Source of the DNA: Cercis canadensis
Taxonomy: Eukaryota > Streptophyta > Magnoliopsida > Fabales > Fabaceae
NCBI GenBank assembly: GCA_003255065.1
Contig: QAOA01008791.1
Coordinates: forward strand, 547,323-611,322
Direction: 5' to 3'
Length of the DNA stretch: 64,000 bases
In this document: one piece after another, positions 1 through 9,961 of the stretch
Layout of the letters: every line of letters starts with the position of its first letter
Position numbering within the stretch: the first letter of the stretch is position 1
Program-made: the position numbers and the translations under genes
The notes under the pieces: generated by a model
What the model was told of the DNA's origin: nothing
Database searches by the model: none
What the model saw: only the letters and a program-made list of their open reading frames with translations

Positions 1-1122
1 TTTTTTTGGTGAGAAACATAAATTCATTACATTAAGTCAACTAGAACTTACACAATAACGAATAATACCATATGAAATTATCAATACAATATTTCTTAAA
101 ATTCAAAAAGCTAATACCCCAGAGTAAACTTCTACATTTTTCTCCCTTTACTAAAATGTGAACAAAGGCATAGCTCTAGGTCTTGGCAAAACAAAGGCCA
201 TTGACATTCGTCGATAAAGCATCTTTAACGGTGGAGAAAAGCACCACATGTGCTGCAACAAGGTTAAACGCTTGGTTTACCTTAAGTATTATCTTTACAT
301 AACACATGAAATATGACATGAAAATTTTAAGATCTACCCAAAATAGAGGTTCAATCTGACAGATTAGCCTCCTAGAACACAAGATCTGCCTTTGAACAAG
401 GAGAATGTATAAAACACAACTGATAGATTAAAACAATTTATTGAAATGACAAACCAAAACACCTAAAAAATACAAACAATTGAATAAAATAAACAGATAG
501 GGCTGCCTTGCAAGAAGGAGACGAGGAGAAACAAGAAAAGGGCTGGACTTACCGAAAAAATGAGCACCTAAGGGGGGTAGAGAAGCCGGACCTTGTCAGA
601 GAAAAGTTACAAAGGCAGGTGAGTTTTCAAAAAGAAGTGAGAGTTTCTCTCTCAAACCCTAGCTGCCCTTGCATATGGCACCTAATCTTTGATGCTTTGG
701 TTTTTGCCATATACAAATTAGACTATACTCGGAAAACTTAAAAGACGTGTTAATCTTCTTTTTTTTCTTTTTCTTTTTCGTGCATGGTGTTTAAGAATGG
801 AAATATCTTAGGAAATATTTCATCTTTCTGGTATTGTCATTTGATAATAAGTTAACATAGTATTATTTAAATATCTTTGTTTTGTTATTTCCCTCCTCCC
901 TTAATTGGATTGGTTCTTCAGATTTTTTTATTTCCCTTCTATAATTCTTCTTCTCAGTCTTCTTTCTATTAAAAAAAGAGTAATCTCTATTTTATGTCTG
1001 ATTTTTTATTTGCAGTATGTTTAGCTCGCAAATTCTAATGTAGAGTATCCAATAGCTTAACCAACAAATTGTACATTCTTAAAGGTTGATTTATAATAGC
1101 TTAATGTTCAGTTGTAATAGCT

Positions 1123-1163
<41 letters not shown>

Positions 1164-1214
1164 ATAATTAGTTGGTGCATTTCGATTATTTTATTTAACT
1201 TATTTTAAAATATG
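1..1214. other. AT-rich intergenic, no recognised gene
   Basis: No reading frame here has recognisable homology. A short - strand frame (176-382) and a + strand frame (508-741) exist, but neither shows a domain, a convincing start context or splice partners. The stretch ends in an (AT)n microsatellite. Confidence 0.4.
1125..1160. repeat. (AT)18 microsatellite
   Basis: Uninterrupted AT dinucleotide run of 36 bases. Confidence 0.95.
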
Positions 1215-1220
1215 ATATAC

Positions 1221-1640
1221 CAGAGACGGATGGCAACCCGACAAGGTGGGCCATGGCATACGAGTGCTCTTTTGCTCTCCAACCCCGATGGAACTTTTTC
1301 CTGTCCTCGATTTGCAGTAGGGAGTAGGGATCTGCAAAGATAGGGTTAGGGTTTTTTACCTTTTATTTATTTGTTTTTATCAATTACATATATGAAATTA
1401 CTAACCTACCCTTATATACTATACCATATAAAAGTGTCACAAAAGAATATTTTAGTATTTTAACATTTTGGGGATCCTCACTGGGTGAAAACTGTGATCT
1501 CCATCCCTACCCCAAAACTCAGATGGAGAGAAATCTCTCCCCGGCCCTGCCCCATGGGGGGAATTCCCTTATCCCCATCAAACTCAATAAATTCTCCATG
1601 CATCCCCGTCCAATTGGGGCATTTTGCCATCCCCAATGCC
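1221..1640. mobile_element. Probable non-autonomous DNA transposon remnant (GGATGGC ends)
   Basis: A GC-rich island in AT-rich DNA, with repeated CCCC-GTCC / ATCCCC words. GACGGATGGCAA near the left end is mirrored by TTTTGCCATCCCC at the right end, as in hAT-like plant elements. I could not define a target duplication, so family and borders are uncertain. The overlapping frames on both strands are low-complexity translations of the repeat. Confidence 0.35.
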
Positions 1641-1774
1641 ATATGTTTTAAAACTGCCAACACAATTATGGATCTTCCACAAAGACAAGAAGTATAACGG
1701 AGCAAACTTTATGTATGAGCAGTTACCAAGAAAAAATAGCTTGGAATTGTTAAACATAAACAAGATATACATGA

Positions 1775-2100
1775 TGGAGGGTGATCAAGCCACGTCAGCA
1801 AGAGTCAGAGTTAGTCAAGTTAGTTAGAGTTGATTGTAGGTTCTAGAAAGGTTGAGCAGTAATTGCATCAGACCCCTATATATTGATGAAGTGTAAACAT
1901 TGCAATCTAATGAGAAATTATTCAATTGAGATCTCACAGCTACGAGTGTTATTTTTCTTTCTTTCTCTTTCTCAGTTATTGTTTTCATAGCTCTTTCTTT
2001 GGTAATTTTCCTTTTGTTACTTCTTTTTTTGGTTAACCATTTATGCATCAATATGAGATTGCATCTCAGTAACTTCATCAGGTTTTTTCAAGGTTTTACA
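1775..2100 (+). repeat. 5' LTR of the Copia element
   Basis: 326 bp, starting TGGAGGG and ending TTTTACA, followed directly by the primer-binding site. It matches 6323-6692. Confidence 0.88.
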
Positions 2101-3987
2101 TGGTATCAAAGCTCTCTAATGACGGATCACAGCTCAACCTCTAGATCGTCATTGCGTGATTCTGGAAGTTCTACAATGTCGATGTTTGGCCAATCTTTGA
2201 CGATCAAACTTGATCGTAACAACTATCTGATATGGAGGAATCAACTTCTGAATATAGTGATAGCTAATGGATCTGAAGATATTCTTGATGGCTCTCGGTC
2301 TTGTCCAGCCAAATTGGTTCAAGATTCATCTACTTCTATAGAAAATTTAATTATTAATCCTAAGTATATATTCTGGCAGAGGCAGAACAGATTGGTCATG
2401 AGTTAGATCTATGCATCCTTGATTGAGCAAATAATGGCTCAGATCATGGCATACAACTCTACATTTGAAATCTAGAATTCACTTGCAGAAAGTTTTGCGT
2501 GTTCATCACATGCAAGAATCATGGAGCTGAAGCTCAAGCTGCAAACAACTCGTAAAGGAAACCTAGGTGTTTGGGAATACATCTTGAAAATTCACATCAT
2601 TTGTGATAATCTTCGTGCAATAGGTGAACATGTGACTCAAGATGATCAAGTCATGGCAATTATGAGTGGATTGGGTCTTGAGTAAAATCCAGTTGTGGCT
2701 TCCCCTAGTTTTGAGTCAATTTCAGTTGAGACACTACAAAGTCATCTGCTTACGTTTGAAGGAAGACTAGAGAGACAAGGGTTCGTAGATGAACAAGTAC
2801 TAATGCAGGCTAATGATGCTATATTTAATCAACCAGCAGGGAAAAAGAACTTTAATCTCACTGGTAATCACAACAATCAATCTAGCAATGGCAATACACC
2901 AACTCGGTTTTCTCCAAATCAAGGAAACCAGTTCCGAAAGAACATACTTGGAAATGGCACAAATCATAGACCTCAATGCCAAATTTGTCACAAACCTGGT
3001 CATGTAACATCTGATTGATGCCATATGTTTGACAATAACTATTAACCCAAATCTGTCACTGGGAATGCTGCACAGAATTAAACTCCTCGGCTCTCATGGC
3101 TACTTCCATTACAAGAAAAACGTATGTTAGTCACGAATTTTTCTCACGAACAAAAAATCCGAGAGAAAAATGCAACATTGCTCACGAATTTTATCACGAA
3201 AAGTGATTGTTGAGAGTTTCTCACAGATTTTCTTATAGAAAAATGTCACCGTGAGAAATATTCGTGAGAAACAGCGCCATAACTATAACATTTAAAGCGT
3301 TGACCATTCTCATAGACTGTGTCCGTGAGAAAATTTGAACTTTCTCACGAACTTTCTCACAGTGATATAATGACATGATAAAGTCTGTGAGAAATCGATA
3401 CTCGTCATTTAACTCAAAATTTAAATTTTAGGGCTAGTTTCTCATGGACAAATTCCATGAGAATGTTAGTGAGAAATTCTACACTTCATCTCCCTCCCAC
3501 GGCTGTAGCCTCCATTTTCATAAATCCTTCAACCTCTCTCTCTTATGTTCTCTCTCTCTTCTTGGACATTTCTCCATCATTTCCTCTCCCTCTACTTGGA
3601 TTTTGCGGCGCAAGACATCATCTTCCACCCAATCGGTTTAGTTTTTGGATTTTTAGTTCTTTGAGGTAGGTTCCACAATCCCTCTCTTGTGTCTAATTTT
3701 TTATGTGATTTTATGAGGAATTGTTTGTCAATTTGCATGCATATTACTTGTTTTATCTGTTTAGAATGTTTATTAGTTATTTTAGATAGTATAGGAGTTA
3801 TTTTGGATGTATAATAATTTAGTTATTTTTCTGGATTTTATGGGTTGTTGTAGAATTTATTTGAATTGATTTTGATTACTTTTGGATTAATTTATCTGTA
3901 TTTTATCATGTACAATTGTGTAGAATTTTAAGTTCCTAGATTGGCTCATTTTTAGAGGAGCCTCCACCACATTTTTTGTAGGGGTTT

Positions 3988-4320
3988 AAGGGTAAGGTTT
4001 AGGGTTTAGGATTTAGGATGTTGGGTTTGGGGTTAGGGGTTAATATCATGTAGGGTTTTGTTATATGTTTGATGTGGAATAATTTTGGAATATTATTTTT
4101 TTGAATTATTTGAATGGAGGTATAGAAGTAGTTTTATAAATTTTTTCTATTATTGTATAAGTTTTACCTCTACTACTATGTAATTTTTAGGGTTTAGAGT
4201 TTAGGATTTTAGGGTTTAAAAGTTTAAGGTTTAGGGGTTAGGGTTTTTTAATTTTAGGATTTAGGAGTTTATGGTTTTTTATTTTAGGTTTTAGAGTTTA
4301 GGGTTTAGGGTTTAAAGTTT
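3988..4320. repeat. Degenerate telomere-like TTTAGGG repeats inside the CACTA element
   Basis: Many AGGGTTTAG, AGGATTTAG and GGGGTTAGG words cluster here, interrupted by AT-rich spacers. The unit resembles the plant telomere heptamer but is irregular. It lies between the element's left arm and its coding exons, probably in a 5' intron. Confidence 0.7.
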
Positions 4321-4365
4321 TTATTGTATACATAATTTACTATTTAATATTGTTTTTGTGCAACA

Positions 4366-5664
4366 GATGTTAGACAATCGTCGGCGGTCATCTCCAACAT
4401 CTAAGCCCTTCAGGAGGGACAAGGGCAAGGCTATGGCTCCGCCTTCTCGAACCGACCCGGCTTTGTCCTTGTTTATACTGACATCGGAGTTGGCGGGGAC
4501 ACCATCGTCCAATGCGACACATGAGAGGAACTCATCAGGAGCCTCCACTCCAGGATCCACAATGTCGGCAGCTGCAAGGTCGTTGTGTTTCACTCCGAGT
4601 ATTTTGAAGTCTCCATCACCCGGCTCTTGAGAGACTAATGGTCGAATGTGGATCTCACCATACGGGAAGAAGGAGTAAGTATTTTTTAATACCTAGTTTT
4701 AATATTTTTTATCGTTTTAAGTTTATTATTTCTAATTGATAAGAATTTATTTTTTTTGTGCAACTTTCTTCCGTCTAAGGAGCTCGTTAACATTCTTTCG
4801 ACTATCTATAAGTCGAAATATGAGAGTGACTGGACCAATCTCACCTATGTTCCTGATGAGGTGAAGGAACTTTGGTGGACAGAGTTCAAGGTAATAATTT
4901 TAACTTAATTAATTTTAATTTATTTTAAACTAACTTAATTTCAATTTTACTGACCTTGATCTTCTGTTTTCTAATGCAGAGGAGATGTATCTAGGACCGC
5001 AGTTTGAGAACCAGATTCGTAAGGTCTGGCTCGCAAAGTGTAGCGATAATATTTGCGCTTCCTTTCGAGACATCAGGAAAGGCAAGTCGAAGGGCAACTG
5101 GTTGTCGCCTTTTGTGTTGGGGGCCCTAAGAATTAAATGGGCCTCCAAAGAGTATAGGGCGGTCTCAGAACGGAATAAGAAGAATTGCTCCTTAGATCTG
5201 GGCCAAACCAACCACAGGGGCGGTTCGATCACTGTCTTCGAACACAAGAGGAGAGGCGCTGGTCTAATAGTCAGGTCTAGTCCTCTTCATCTTCTGTCAA
5301 CGACAACAAGATATTTCTCAATGTCGTTGGCAGGAAGAACAAGAAAGGTCGGGTTTATGGCATGGGTTCTGAGGCCGACCTGTGGATAGGATTCCTAGCC
5401 CTCTGACTCGGCACATCCTCAGAGGTTGGAGGTTTTGTCCCAGATGGCGGCCATGTCGCAAGAGATGAAGGAGCTCCGCCAGCTGGTGCCGTTGGTCTAA
5501 GCTCTCAGGGGATCTGGCACGTCGACAAAGCAGGTGGCTATGATGTTATCGTAGCTACTGCAGTGGGGTCATAATGGGACATCTGATGCGGCCCCACAGC
5601 CTTCGACTGACGATGATGATGACTTAGCTAAGAACTTGGGAGACGACGATGACATCGGAGATTA
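4366..5664 (+). pseudogene. CACTA-encoded Transposase_24 (Ptta/En/Spm) gene, decayed
   Basis: Spliced coding region carried by the CACTA element. Exon A begins after a CAACAG acceptor with ATG at 4367 and encodes a basic, Ser/Pro-rich N-terminus ('MLDNRRRSSPTSKPF'). Exon B (about 4764-4890) encodes 'YKSKYESDWTNLTYVPDEV...WWTEF'. Exon C (from about 4980) encodes 'FENQIRKVWLAKCSDN', 'WASKEYRAVSERNKKN' and 'GGSITVFEHKRR'. This order is typical of the plant Ptta/En/Spm transposase family (Transposase_24), the tnpA-like partner protein. An in-frame stop near the end of exon A and frame changes in exon C ('GRKNKKGRVYGMG' lies in another frame) show it no longer encodes a full protein. The region ends with an acidic Asp-rich tail near 5620-5664. 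Exon borders are approximate. Confidence 0.75.
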
Positions 5665-6322
5665 GGGTTTAGTATTTATATTGTAGTGTACTTTTTCTTT
5701 TATTGTATAACAATTATAAATTGTAATTACATTACATTAATAAAATTTGGTGGTTTAATTGAAACTAATAGTTAATTATTTAAAAAAAAAATTACACATC
5801 TCTAAGCTTAAAAAAAAAAATTGGTGAATTTTATCACAAAAAAAATCCATGAGAAATTCAGTGAAATTTTTTTTTACAATTTTTCTCACGCTAAAAGCCA
5901 ATCTATGAGAAATGCGTTTTTCACGGATTTTGTCAATGAGAAAATACTTTTTTTCTTGTAGTGTTCAGGTACTGTAGATGACACTCCATGGTTGTTTGGA
6001 CACTGGAGCTACACATCAGGTGACAACTAATCTTAGCAATTTGGCATTGCACAATCCATATGTTAGAGAAGAGGAAGTAACTGTGGGCAATGATAAAAGC
6101 TTAACTGTACTTGACACAGGTATTGCTTCCATTCCAGCAAATAAAAGATCCTTGTTACTAAAGCATGTTTTACATGTGCCTAAAATTACTATCAATCTGG
6201 TTAGTGTGCAAAAATTATGTCAGGATAATGCTACTTATGTGGAGTTTCATCCTTCTTGCTTTCTTGTGAAGGATCAAATGACTCAAGAAGTGTTACTTCA
6301 AGGAAAACTTGATCAAGGGCGA

Positions 6323-6692
6323 TGGAGGGTGATCAAGCCACGTTAGCAGCAGCCATGTCAGCAAGAGTCAGAGTTAGTCAAGTCAGTTATAGTTGACTAT
6401 TCAGTTAGTTAGTTAAGCTGTAGGTTCTAGAAAGGCTGAGCAGTAACTGCATCAGACCTCTATATATTGATGAAGTGTAAACATTGAAATCTAATGAGAA
6501 ATTATTCAATTCAGATCTCAATTGAGATCTCACAGCTACGAGTGTCAGTTTTCTTTCTTTCTCTTTCTCAGTTACTGTTTTCATAGCTCTTTCTTTGGTA
6601 ATTTTCCTTCTGTTACTTCTCTTTCTGGTTAACCATTTTTTGCATCAATCTGAGATTGCATCTCAGCAATCAGGTTTGTTCAAGGTTTTACA
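6323..6692 (+). repeat. 3' LTR of the Copia element
   Basis: 370 bp matching 1775-2100 along its length, with small length differences. Confidence 0.88.
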
Positions 6693-6746
6693 GGAATCTG
6701 AATATTACCATCATTGCTTACAAAATGAGAAAGAAGGCTTTTAACT

Positions 6747-6791
<45 letters not shown>

Positions 6792-7732
6792 ACTGTAGGA
6801 AAGATATAAATTAAACCTTTTTCTAGTAACTATAATTTGTCATAGTTAGACCACGTCTAATAACTTATGTCTAACTTTTTTCTTCTCATAATTAGGTTAT
6901 CATCTCAAAAAAATAAATAGAAGAAAAGCAAGGGGAAAAGCTACAGATATTTACCTTATAAAAGTCACATATATATTTCAGGAATATAGTATCTTTTTGG
7001 GTTAACTTCATCAAGTAAGTTCTTTCGGGACATACGTAATATAGTGTTATGAATGTGAGATCTGAGAAAACTCCACTTGTTCCCTCATTATGTTCATTTC
7101 TCTTTCTTGTTGATAAAGCTGCAGATATTTACCTTATAAAAATCACATATATATTTCAGGAATATAGGATCTTTTTACGTCCTATTACTTAATTTTTAAT
7201 TCTGGAAATTGGTTATCACTATGTTTGAATCTAAGAGGTCTAGGATGACAACTAACTCATCATGTCAATTGTCATTGAGCCGTAAGTTTATTTGTGCTTT
7301 AAACACTTACTTCACTATTAAAGTTTAATATCAAATTAAATACAAATTTGATAAATTAATGTTCTCGTCAAATGGCATAAATGCTGCAGGTTTCACATTG
7401 GCCTAAAAAGTCACTATGGAGACTTCAACTATATAAAATTCTTGGATTTACCTTTGTGCATAAATCTGCAGAAATTGTGTGATTCTTAATACACTTGCGT
7501 GACTTGCTACAAAGTATGGACCACTCTTAATTCTGAATTATAATCTTTGGATTTAGCTTTATGAATAAATCGACCACACATGGCATGTAGACCTCTCAAT
7601 TAGCGGGTAGTCATATAAAGCAAGGTAGATCACAGATTTTTCATGCAAAAATGTCGCATCCGTTCAACTGAAACAAGGAAACAGAAATTGGGTATCTCAA
7701 ATTTTTTTCTCTCATAACAATATTGATCTACA
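6693..7732. other. Intergenic, with microsatellite and local duplications
   Basis: Contains an (AT)n tract at 6750-6789. A segment with AGATATTTACCTTATAAAA and ATATATTTCAGGAATATAG occurs twice (about 6940-7000 and 7118-7178). No gene is recognised. Confidence 0.6.
6750..6789. repeat. (TA)n microsatellite
   Basis: About 20 TA units. Confidence 0.95.
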
Positions 7733-7737
7733 ATGCA

Positions 7738-8056
7738 GCTAAGGAGCTACGTTTATATTGATGAAAAGTTAAAGAAAGTAAAGTTGCCTCCCAGCTGCCC
7801 ACGTAATCATCTCAAGGAAGTAGTGATATCTAGCATTCATAGTTACATGAGCAAGATTGTAATTGCAGTTTATCTTTTGAAGAATGCAACTGCACTTGAG
7901 AAAATGACAATAGACCCACGTCAAAGAGTTTACATTGGGAATGGTAAATGGCATGTTTCAGAAGCTTGTGAGAGCTGGACCAGCATGGGGAGGGAGAGAG
8001 TACATCAGCATCTAACTCAAGAAGGTTCTCCACCAGTTCGATTGTTGATTTTGTGA
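7738..8056 (+). pseudogene. Orphan C-terminal exon of an F-box/FBD-type protein
   Basis: A 106-codon open frame begins after a CTACAATGCAG acceptor-like site and ends TGA. It encodes 'VKLPPSCPRNHLKEVVIS', 'AVYLLKNATALEKMTIDPR' and 'GRERVHQHL'. This is the FBD domain pattern found at the C-terminus of plant F-box/LRR proteins (a conserved leucine, an aliphatic run, then 'NA..LE.M.IDP'). No F-box or LRR is visible in the preceding 1 kb. It is therefore either the last exon of a gene whose other exons are lost, or a shuffled fragment. F-box proteins of this class act as SCF ubiquitin-ligase substrate receptors, but the fragment alone could not. Confidence 0.65.
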
Positions 8057-8280
8057 ATATCTGCCATAAGAACTGAGAATCCATTTTAAATCACTACGCA
8101 TCAAACAGCAGGCAGGAAATGGAATAAAGCTTTTAGAATGCATGGAGGAAGACGAATGTGGAGATAAAGTGGAAGCATACATCTCTAGCTAGCTGATAAA
8201 GAAAATTGCTACGATTCGTATGCAGATTGTGTACTTATTTAGTTTGAAAAATAACCATTGGTTGGTAGAACCCCAGAGTT

Positions 8281-8713
8281 TGTTAAATATTAATCTAGAA
8301 AAATTCTAGAATACTATAGACTATTAGAAGACCAGCTGCAGAAAAAATATCAGAAGAAAAGAAAAAGAAGATTGTAGAACATTGAAGAAAGAGTAAGTCG
8401 GTTAAGGAGAGAAAAAAAATCAGCAAATGCTAGAAGAAGTAGGTCGGTGAAAAGAAAGAAAAATCTGAAAACTCTAGATGCTAGAGCCGGTAGAGAAGAG
8501 AAAAAAATCTGTATAGAAAAATGTAGAGTGAAGAAGTAGGACAGGTGGGTGAAGCCTATAAATAGGCCCAAGTAGATGAAAATGAATAGAGGAAACAGAC
8601 TAAGTAAGAAACAACTATTTCTGTCTTCATAACTCACTTTCTCTCTCCCACTCACTCACGTCCCATCTCTGTCTTCATATTCTTTTATAGCTTCAAGCCT
8701 TTAATTACCATCA
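8281..8713. mobile_element. Solo LTR (Copia-like), fossil
   Basis: A 433-bp segment starts TGTTAAATATTAATCTAG and ends ATTACCATCA (TG...CA). It is flanked by a perfect 5-bp target duplication GAGTT (8276-8280 and 8714-8718). It contains a TATA box in GCCTATAAATAGGCCC (about 8553-8568). No internal coding region or second LTR is present, so it is a single LTR left by recombination. The right-hand GAGTT is the first five bases of a miR395-complementary 21-mer. Confidence 0.68.
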
Positions 8714-8734
8714 GAGTTTCCCCAAACACTTCAA
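8714..8734 (-). ncRNA. Isolated miR395-like 21-mer (single hairpin arm or target-like site)
   Basis: On the - strand this reads TTGAAGTGTTTGG followed by GGAAACTC. It differs from canonical miR395 at two of 21 positions (1 and 16) by my alignment. On the + strand it therefore looks like a miR395* arm or a near-perfect miR395 target site. I find no matching partner arm close by. The solo LTR at 8281-8713 abuts it. It may be the surviving arm of a third MIR395 hairpin cut by that insertion. Its activity is unknown. Confidence 0.5.
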
Positions 8735-8866
8735 CATTGAGAGAGAGAATAGCTAGGATTTGTTGAAAAGAATGTAATGTTATGTAGTTCACTATTATGA
8801 AATAATCAATGAAATATTGTGATAAGATTTCTTCCATTCTTGCTATTCAATGTTGGTTGACCCCCT

Positions 8867-8956
8867 GGAGTTCCCCGAAACACTTCACATGAAGAAGGAA
8901 TATCCTTTATAAGGGGTATTAGTGCCAGCTCCACATGAAGCTTTCAGAGGAACTCC
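8867..8956 (+). ncRNA. MIR395: Decayed MIR395-like hairpin
   Basis: The 5' arm GAGTTCCCCGAAACACTTCA (from 8868) has the miR395* pattern. The 3' arm ATGAAGCTTTCAGAGGAACT (from 8935) sits where mature miR395 should be and pairs back through GGAGTTCC/GGAACTCC and CACTTCA/ATGAAG. Only 15 of 21 positions of the would-be mature RNA match canonical miR395, with changes at positions 1, 7, 8, 11, 12 and 14. It is probably a degenerate paralogue of the hairpin at 9962, or one encoding a novel variant. Confidence 0.5.
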
Positions 8957-9857
8957 AAGAGACACCCACCCAACAATTCATGCTTGACTAGTTTCTTGGG
9001 TTGGTATGCAGTGGAACATCAAGTGTTCTATTTATAGTGGGGAATGTGTTCAGATGCATGGAAAAAAGAGTGAACTTTTGTGGGCATGGAGAAATTTAAG
9101 TCTTTTAGTGCATGCAATAGTATTAGCAACACTGAACCTGGTCAAGAAGCAGGTTCTCTGCAACGAGGAATATAAGGCAGACCCAAATTGCAGTGAGTGA
9201 CAGTGGGCAAGGCTTGTTGGTTGTTGCTGATAAAACATAAGATTCTTTTCCACTCGCTTCCAATCTTTTTCATGGGTTCCATATTGATTTTGATATAAAA
9301 TGGTTTCAAAATGACAAATAGGTGTGGGGGCAAAAGTAAACTATAATTAATTCTTAATTAATCCTTTGATTGAATTGGAAGCAAAATTGCTCCTCTCTAA
9401 ACACGCAAGAAATTTAAAACAACAGAGAAAAGCAGCATTGTAAATTGACGAGTAGACTTATAAATCCATATGCATTTAAAAAGCTAAGTATAGAAAACGA
9501 GCAAAGACTGTAAATTAGCTTTGTTTAGATTATGAACAAAAGACAGGTAAGGGTGAGGTGAGAAAGTTGTCTACTTGGCTTCTAAGTAGCCAGAAACACT
9601 TTAGCTGCATCTTTACAGTATCAGATCAAAGTTGAGATTCCAGTTACGCATTGGAAAAAGCTGAAAAGGATAGGATAGGTGATTGGACAGAGACAGAACC
9701 TAGCAAAAACATAGGGCAGATTGGCATGTGGCAACTTGAACTCTATTGTCCTCACATTATTCTCTCTATACACCAATGTTATTTCTAGGTTCACTTGCTT
9801 ACAGCTTTTTCATGAAAAAAATCAACATATGCAGCTGAATGCGAGAGCACAAACCAT
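8957..9857. other. Spacer between MIR395-like hairpins
   Basis: No protein gene is recognised. A short + strand frame (9006-9200) has no known domain. Apart from the UPE-like site I see no structured element. Confidence 0.5.
9125..9144 (+). promoter_or_regulatory. Possible UPE-box-like sulfur-limitation element
   Basis: AGCAACACTGAACCTGGTCA matches 16 of 20 positions of the UPE-box consensus AGRTWCATTGAAYCTRGACR as I recall it. The conserved TGAACCTGG half is intact. UPE boxes are bound by the EIN3-like factor SLIM1/EIL3, which raises miR395 under low sulfate. It lies between the two MIR395-like hairpins. The match could be chance. Confidence 0.3.
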
Positions 9858-9865
9858 TATAAATA
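9858..9865 (+). promoter_or_regulatory. Candidate TATA box for MIR395
   Basis: TATAAATA lies 104 bp upstream of the base of the hairpin at 9962. Plant MIR genes are RNA polymerase II units with a TATA box about 30 bp before the start site, so a transcript beginning near 9890 would carry the hairpin after a short leader. Confidence 0.45.
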
Positions 9866-9961
9866 GTGGAAATAACATTAAATAGCCAGCACGTATGCAT
9901 TGAAGATTATAGGTACAGGACAAATTTATTGCCACAGAAGCAAATCAAATAAGCACATGAG

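Larger units (their letters stand above)
3107..5963 (+). mobile_element. CACTA (En/Spm) DNA transposon nested in the Copia element
   Basis: The left end reads CATTACAAGAAAAAC and the right end is the inverse complement of CACTACAAGAAAAA, the classic plant CACTA terminus. It is flanked by a 3-bp target duplication TTC (3104-3106 and 5964-5966), as expected for the family. Subterminal DNA at both ends is packed with TCACGAA / GTGAGAAA words in both orientations, the usual transposase-binding arrays. At 2.86 kb with only a Transposase_24-type gene, it lacks the large DDE transposase and would depend on a helper. One left-terminal base has changed (CATTA for CACTA). Confidence 0.93.
1775..6692 (+). 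mobile_element. Ty1/Copia LTR retrotransposon, broken fossil, interrupted by a CACTA element
   Basis: Two direct terminal repeats (1775-2100 and 6323-6692) frame the element and both run from TGGAGGGTGATCAAGCC to AAGGTTTTACA. TGGTATCAAAGCTC, an initiator-methionine-tRNA type primer site, follows the left LTR directly. A purine-rich AAGGGCGA precedes the right one. Remaining coding parts are Copia gag (about 2119-3018, with 'LDRNNYLIWRNQLL' and a zinc knuckle 'CQICHKPGHVTSD') and the aspartic protease start ('LDTGATHQVT', about 5995). Most of pol is not present, so it cannot be autonomous. The LTRs differ by roughly 5% by eye plus several small indels, suggesting an age of a few million years at usual plant rates. 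I see no matching target duplication. Confidence 0.9.

Noticed and set aside
1221-1705. Overlapping open frames on both strands at 1478-1705
   Set aside because: They lie in a GC-biased repeat remnant and have no domain.
3988-4320. Chromosome end or true telomere
   Set aside because: The repeats are irregular, short, and enclosed within a CACTA element with coding sequence on the far side.
8350-8655. - strand hydrophobic 101-codon frame
   Set aside because: It is a translation of purine-rich LTR sequence, low complexity, with no domain.
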